A DNA stretch of 8,152 nucleotides. Source: an uncultured Ruminococcus sp. Its GTDB lineage: Bacteria > Bacillota > Clostridia > Oscillospirales > CAG-272. The stretch spans positions 1 through 8,152 of the forward strand of contig CACZOH010000307.1 of NCBI GenBank assembly GCA_902782785.1, read 5' to 3'. A program made the translations under genes and the position numbers. Of this stretch, positions 5,751 to 8,152 are shown piece after piece (within the stretch, counting starts at the first letter, position 1; each line of letters begins with the position of its first letter). The notes under the pieces were generated by a model. That model was given only the letters and a program-made list of their open reading frames with translations. It made no database searches and had not been told where the DNA came from.

Positions 5751-7607
5751 ATGTTTTATAAAGACACTTTACTGAAACAGGTGCTTAAACCGGGCAGATA
5801 CACGGGCGGCGAATACGGGCAGGTAATCAAGGATCTGTCCGGTATAAAATGCCGCTGGGCTTTTGCGTTCCCCGATACTTATGAGATAGGAATGTCAAAC
5901 CTCGGCGTCCGCATACTGTACGGAGTTCTGAACGAGCAGAAGGACGTTTATTGCGAGCGAACGTACGCGCCGTGGGTCGATATGGAGGAACAGATAATAA
6001 AGCATCATCTTCCTCTGACCTCGCACGAAACGGGAACGCCGTTAAAGGAGTTTGATATCCTGGGTTTTACGCTTCAGTACGAGCTTTGTTATACGAACGT
6101 TCTCAATATGCTGAAGCTCTCCGATATACCTCTTATGGCGGCGGACAGAACCGGGGACGATCCGATAGTAATAGGCGGCGGTCCCTGCTCGTACAACGCT
6201 GAGCCTTTAGCGGATTTCTTTGACGTTTTCTCAATAGGCGAAGGAGAGGAGGCTCTGCCCGAATTTTCACGCCTGTTTATAAAGATGAAAGAAAACGGAA
6301 CGTATAACCGAAAAGATTTTTTGCACGAGGCGGCTAAGATACCCGGATTTTACGTGCCGTCTTTGTACGACGTCGCGTATAACGACGACGGAACCGTAAA
6401 AGAATATAAACCCGTATACGACGATATACCGAAAAAGATCACAAAACGCATAGTTGAAGATTTCAATACCGCTTATTATCCGGATATGCCCGTAATGCCT
6501 TATATCGAGTGCGTCCAGGACAGGATAACGCTTGAGATAATGCGCGGCTGTATCAGAGGCTGCCGCTTCTGTCAGGCGGGTATGATATACAGACCTGTGC
6601 GGGAAAAGGATCCGGCTCTTCTGAACGAACAGGCGAGACGCACGTTTGAAAACACCGGATACGACGAAATATCGCTGTGTTCGCTTTCAACCTCCGATTA
6701 TACGGGACTGCGCGAGCTTACGGACGGGCTTTTGTCGTGGACGGACGATAATATGATAAGTCTTACGCTGCCGTCGCTCCGGGCAGACAGCTTCACAGAC
6801 GAGCTTATGAAGAAGATAAGCAGCGTCAGGACTTCCACGCTTACGTTCGCGCCGGAGGCGGGGACTCAGCGTCTGCGCGACGTCATAAACAAAAACCTTA
6901 CGGAAGAAGAAGTCTTAAAGGCCTGCAAGGTCGCGTTTGCCGCGGGCAAAACGGCAGTAAAGCTTTATTTTATGATAGGACATCCGACGGAAACGGACGA
7001 GGATATAAAAGGTATCGCGGATCTTGCAAAATCCGTCATAAACTGCTTTTACGAAACGGAAAACAGACCGAAGGGCAAGCCGCTTGTGACCATATCCGTT
7101 GCGTGCTTTATCCCCAAACCTTTTACGGCTTTTCAATGGGAAGCGCAGAATACGCTTGACGAATATAAACGCAAACAAAAGCTTCTCGGTTCATACTGTA
7201 ACGACAGACGAATAAAATATAATTACCACGACGCGGACGGAAGCCTGATCGAAGCGGTCCTCGCACGCGGCGACAGAAGACTTTGTAAAGCTTTACTGCT
7301 CGGATGCGAGCGCGGTATGAGATTTGACGCGTGGAGCGAGTATTTTGACTTTGAAAAATGGATGAGATTATTTGAAGACTGCGGCATAGACCCGGCGTTT
7401 TACGCAAACAGAGAGAGAAGCGCGGACGAGGTATTGCCGTGGGATATCATAGACTGCGGAGTAAGTAAAAGGTTTTTGCAGTCGGAAAGAAAAAAAGCGT
7501 ACGAGTCAAAAACCACATACTGCTGCGCCGAAGGCTGCGCGGGCTGCGGCGCAAACAGACTCGGAGGTAAGAACAGATGGTGTCCGAATATAAAAAAATC
7601 AGATTGA
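5751..7607 (+). CDS. TIGR03960-type B12-binding-like radical SAM protein
   Basis: The protein has 618 residues from ATG 5751. The frame is open further upstream to a TTG at 5709, but that lies inside the promoter. ATG 5751 has an AGG ribosome site seven bases ahead and gives the N-terminus MFYKDTLLKQVLKPGRYTGGE, which fits the family. The N-terminal part is a cobalamin-binding-like fold: PDTYEIGMSNLG (41-52) occupies the place of a DxHxxG motif but has Tyr instead of the His ligand, as I recall is usual for this family. GGGPCSYNAEP and GEGEE follow (about 142-167). The radical SAM cluster motif CIRGCRFC is at 267-274 and would bind a 4Fe-4S cluster and S-adenosylmethionine. The C-terminal tail is Cys-rich (C591, C592, C596, C599, C611), possibly a second metal site. 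The reaction and substrate are unknown. It overlaps the next gene by 31 bases. Confidence 0.93.
   Translation: MFYKDTLLKQVLKPGRYTGGEYGQVIKDLSGIKCRWAFAFPDTYEIGMSNLGVRILYGVLNEQKDVYCERTYAPWVDMEEQIIKHHLPLTSHETGTPLKEFDILGFTLQYELCYTNVLNMLKLSDIPLMAADRTGDDPIVIGGGPCSYNAEPLADFFDVFSIGEGEEALPEFSRLFIKMKENGTYNRKDFLHEAAKIPGFYVPSLYDVAYNDDGTVKEYKPVYDDIPKKITKRIVEDFNTAYYPDMPVMPYIECVQDRITLEIMRGCIRGCRFCQAGMIYRPVREKDPALLNEQARRTFENTGYDEISLCSLSTSDYTGLRELTDGLLSWTDDNMISLTLPSLRADSFTDELMKKISSVRTSTLTFAPEAGTQRLRDVINKNLTEEEVLKACKVAFAAGKTAVKLYFMIGHPTETDEDIKGIADLAKSVINCFYETENRPKGKPLVTISVACFIPKPFTAFQWEAQNTLDEYKRKQKLLGSYCNDRRIKYNYHDADGSLIEAVLARGDRRLCKALLLGCERGMRFDAWSEYFDFEKWMRLFEDCGIDPAFYANRERSADEVLPWDIIDCGVSKRFLQSERKKAYESKTTYCCAEGCAGCGANRLGGKNRWCPNIKKSD
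7563..7567 (+). promoter_or_regulatory. Ribosome binding site for the DUF2344 gene inside the radical SAM gene
   Basis: GGAGG lies nine bases before the ATG at 7577, within the last codons of the radical SAM gene. It supports independent but coupled initiation of the second gene. It is about 24 bases upstream of the A7 run, further than the roughly 10-14 bases at which Shine-Dalgarno elements stimulate -1 frameshifting in dnaX-type sites. Confidence 0.8.
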
Positions 7608-8152
7608 AATTCAGTAAAACCGGTAACGCGAAATTCATTTCCCATCTCGATCTTGACAGAACGATGAAAACGGTGCTGACGCGCGCCAAGGTAAATGTAG
7701 AGCACACGCACGGTTATAATCCGCGCCCGTATCTCGTGTTTTCTCTTCCGACTTCGGTCGGAACCGAGAGCTTATGCGAGTTTCTCGATATAAAGATCCC
7801 GGTCGATAACGATTATAATGATATACCGAAAAGACTTAACGGCAATCTGCCTCCCGATATACGCGTAACGGAAGCTTATATCCCGTCCTCCGATTTCAAG
7901 GAGATAGCATACGCGGAATACGTTCTTAAAATCATATCGCCGGATATAACGAAAGAGCTTACGAACAGGATCGTTCCGCTGTTCGAAGAACCCGTATTGA
8001 TCGAGAAGCGGACGAAAAAAACAGAATCCGGGTTTATGGATTTTGATATATCGCCGTACGTTAAGAAGATAGACGCAAAATTTTTAAAAGACGGAGAGCT
8101 TGAGATAAACACGGTCGTTTCCGCAGATAACGCCTCGTATATAAACCCGGAA
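7577..8152 (+). CDS. DUF2344/TIGR03936 radical SAM-associated protein (partial)
   Basis: The frame is open from ATG 7577 to the end of the window, giving 192 residues; the family is usually somewhat longer, so the C-terminus is missing. The opening KIRLKFSKTGNAKFISHLDL (residues 7-26), the HGYNPRPYLVFSLPTSVG segment (about 45-62) and LPPDIRV (about 91-97) match the conserved DUF2344 pattern of FSK-G---FISHLDL, GFNP-P---F--PL-VG and LP-G--V. This family is found next to, or fused with, TIGR03960 radical SAM proteins and has no established biochemical function. The start overlaps the upstream gene by 31 bases and has its own GGAGG site, so the two are co-transcribed and translationally coupled. 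In many genomes ribonuclease G and the rplU-rpmA genes follow; that part is outside this window. Confidence 0.92.
   Translation, partial: MVSEYKKIRLKFSKTGNAKFISHLDLDRTMKTVLTRAKVNVEHTHGYNPRPYLVFSLPTSVGTESLCEFLDIKIPVDNDYNDIPKRLNGNLPPDIRVTEAYIPSSDFKEIAYAEYVLKIISPDITKELTNRIVPLFEEPVLIEKRTKKTESGFMDFDISPYVKKIDAKFLKDGELEINTVVSADNASYINPE
7592..7598 (+). other. A AAA AAA heptamer in the gene overlap: possible -1 frameshift site
   Basis: In the radical SAM frame the codons are ATA AAA AAA TCA GAT TGA, so the heptamer is A AAA AAA, phased as a canonical X XXY YYZ slippery site. The DUF2344 frame is the -1 frame here. A tandem slip would continue as ATC AGA TTG AAA TTC, fusing the two products through KK-IRLKF. 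I see no strong downstream hairpin, so real frameshifting is unproven; ordinary re-initiation is the default explanation. Confidence 0.4.

Noticed and set aside
6915..8112. Minus-strand open frames opposite the radical SAM and DUF2344 genes
   Set aside because: They are antisense shadows of two well-supported family members and show no protein features of their own.

Overview
The window looks like chromosomal DNA of a low-to-moderate GC Firmicute of the class Clostridia, probably an uncultured anaerobe of gut or fibre-degrading habitats. This is inferred from the gene families (a dockerin protein, TypA, a TIGR03960-type radical SAM protein followed by a DUF2344 protein), strong Shine-Dalgarno sites, and sigma-A type promoters in AT-rich gaps. 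I cannot name a genus. There is no sign of an integrated phage, IS element, CRISPR array, tRNA or rRNA.

Layout. Positions 1-388 (minus strand) hold the N-terminal 129 residues of a secreted protein with a two-repeat type I dockerin directly after its signal peptide; the rest lies outside the window. It has its own promoter (423-451), insulated from the gene before it by an intrinsic terminator (475-501). Positions 505-2331 (minus) encode the ribosome-associated GTPase TypA/BipA, which begins with a TTG codon. Positions 2432-5536 (minus) encode a 1034-residue surface protein: signal peptide, discoidin domain, bacterial Ig-like domain, a TIM-barrel glycosidase-like domain with a DEP motif, a beta domain, a FIVAR-like helical domain, a second discoidin domain, a Thr/Glu-rich stalk and a C-terminal membrane anchor. 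A divergent intergenic region (5537-5750) contains two perfect inverted repeats and a clear promoter for the rightward genes. Positions 5751-7607 (plus) encode a B12-binding-like radical SAM protein, and 7577-8152 (plus, cut off by the window) encodes its usual partner, a DUF2344/TIGR03936 protein.

How the genes fit together. The dockerin protein and the discoidin/glycosidase-like protein are both exported and probably act on extracellular glycans, but they have separate transcription signals and nothing here proves they work together. TypA is a housekeeping gene. The rightward pair is translationally coupled by a 31-base overlap. Inside that overlap lies an A AAA AAA heptamer phased so that a -1 slip would fuse the two proteins. 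Since these two families also occur as natural fusions, this is the most interesting testable observation in the window. The second is the catalytically ambiguous TIM barrel of the surface protein.
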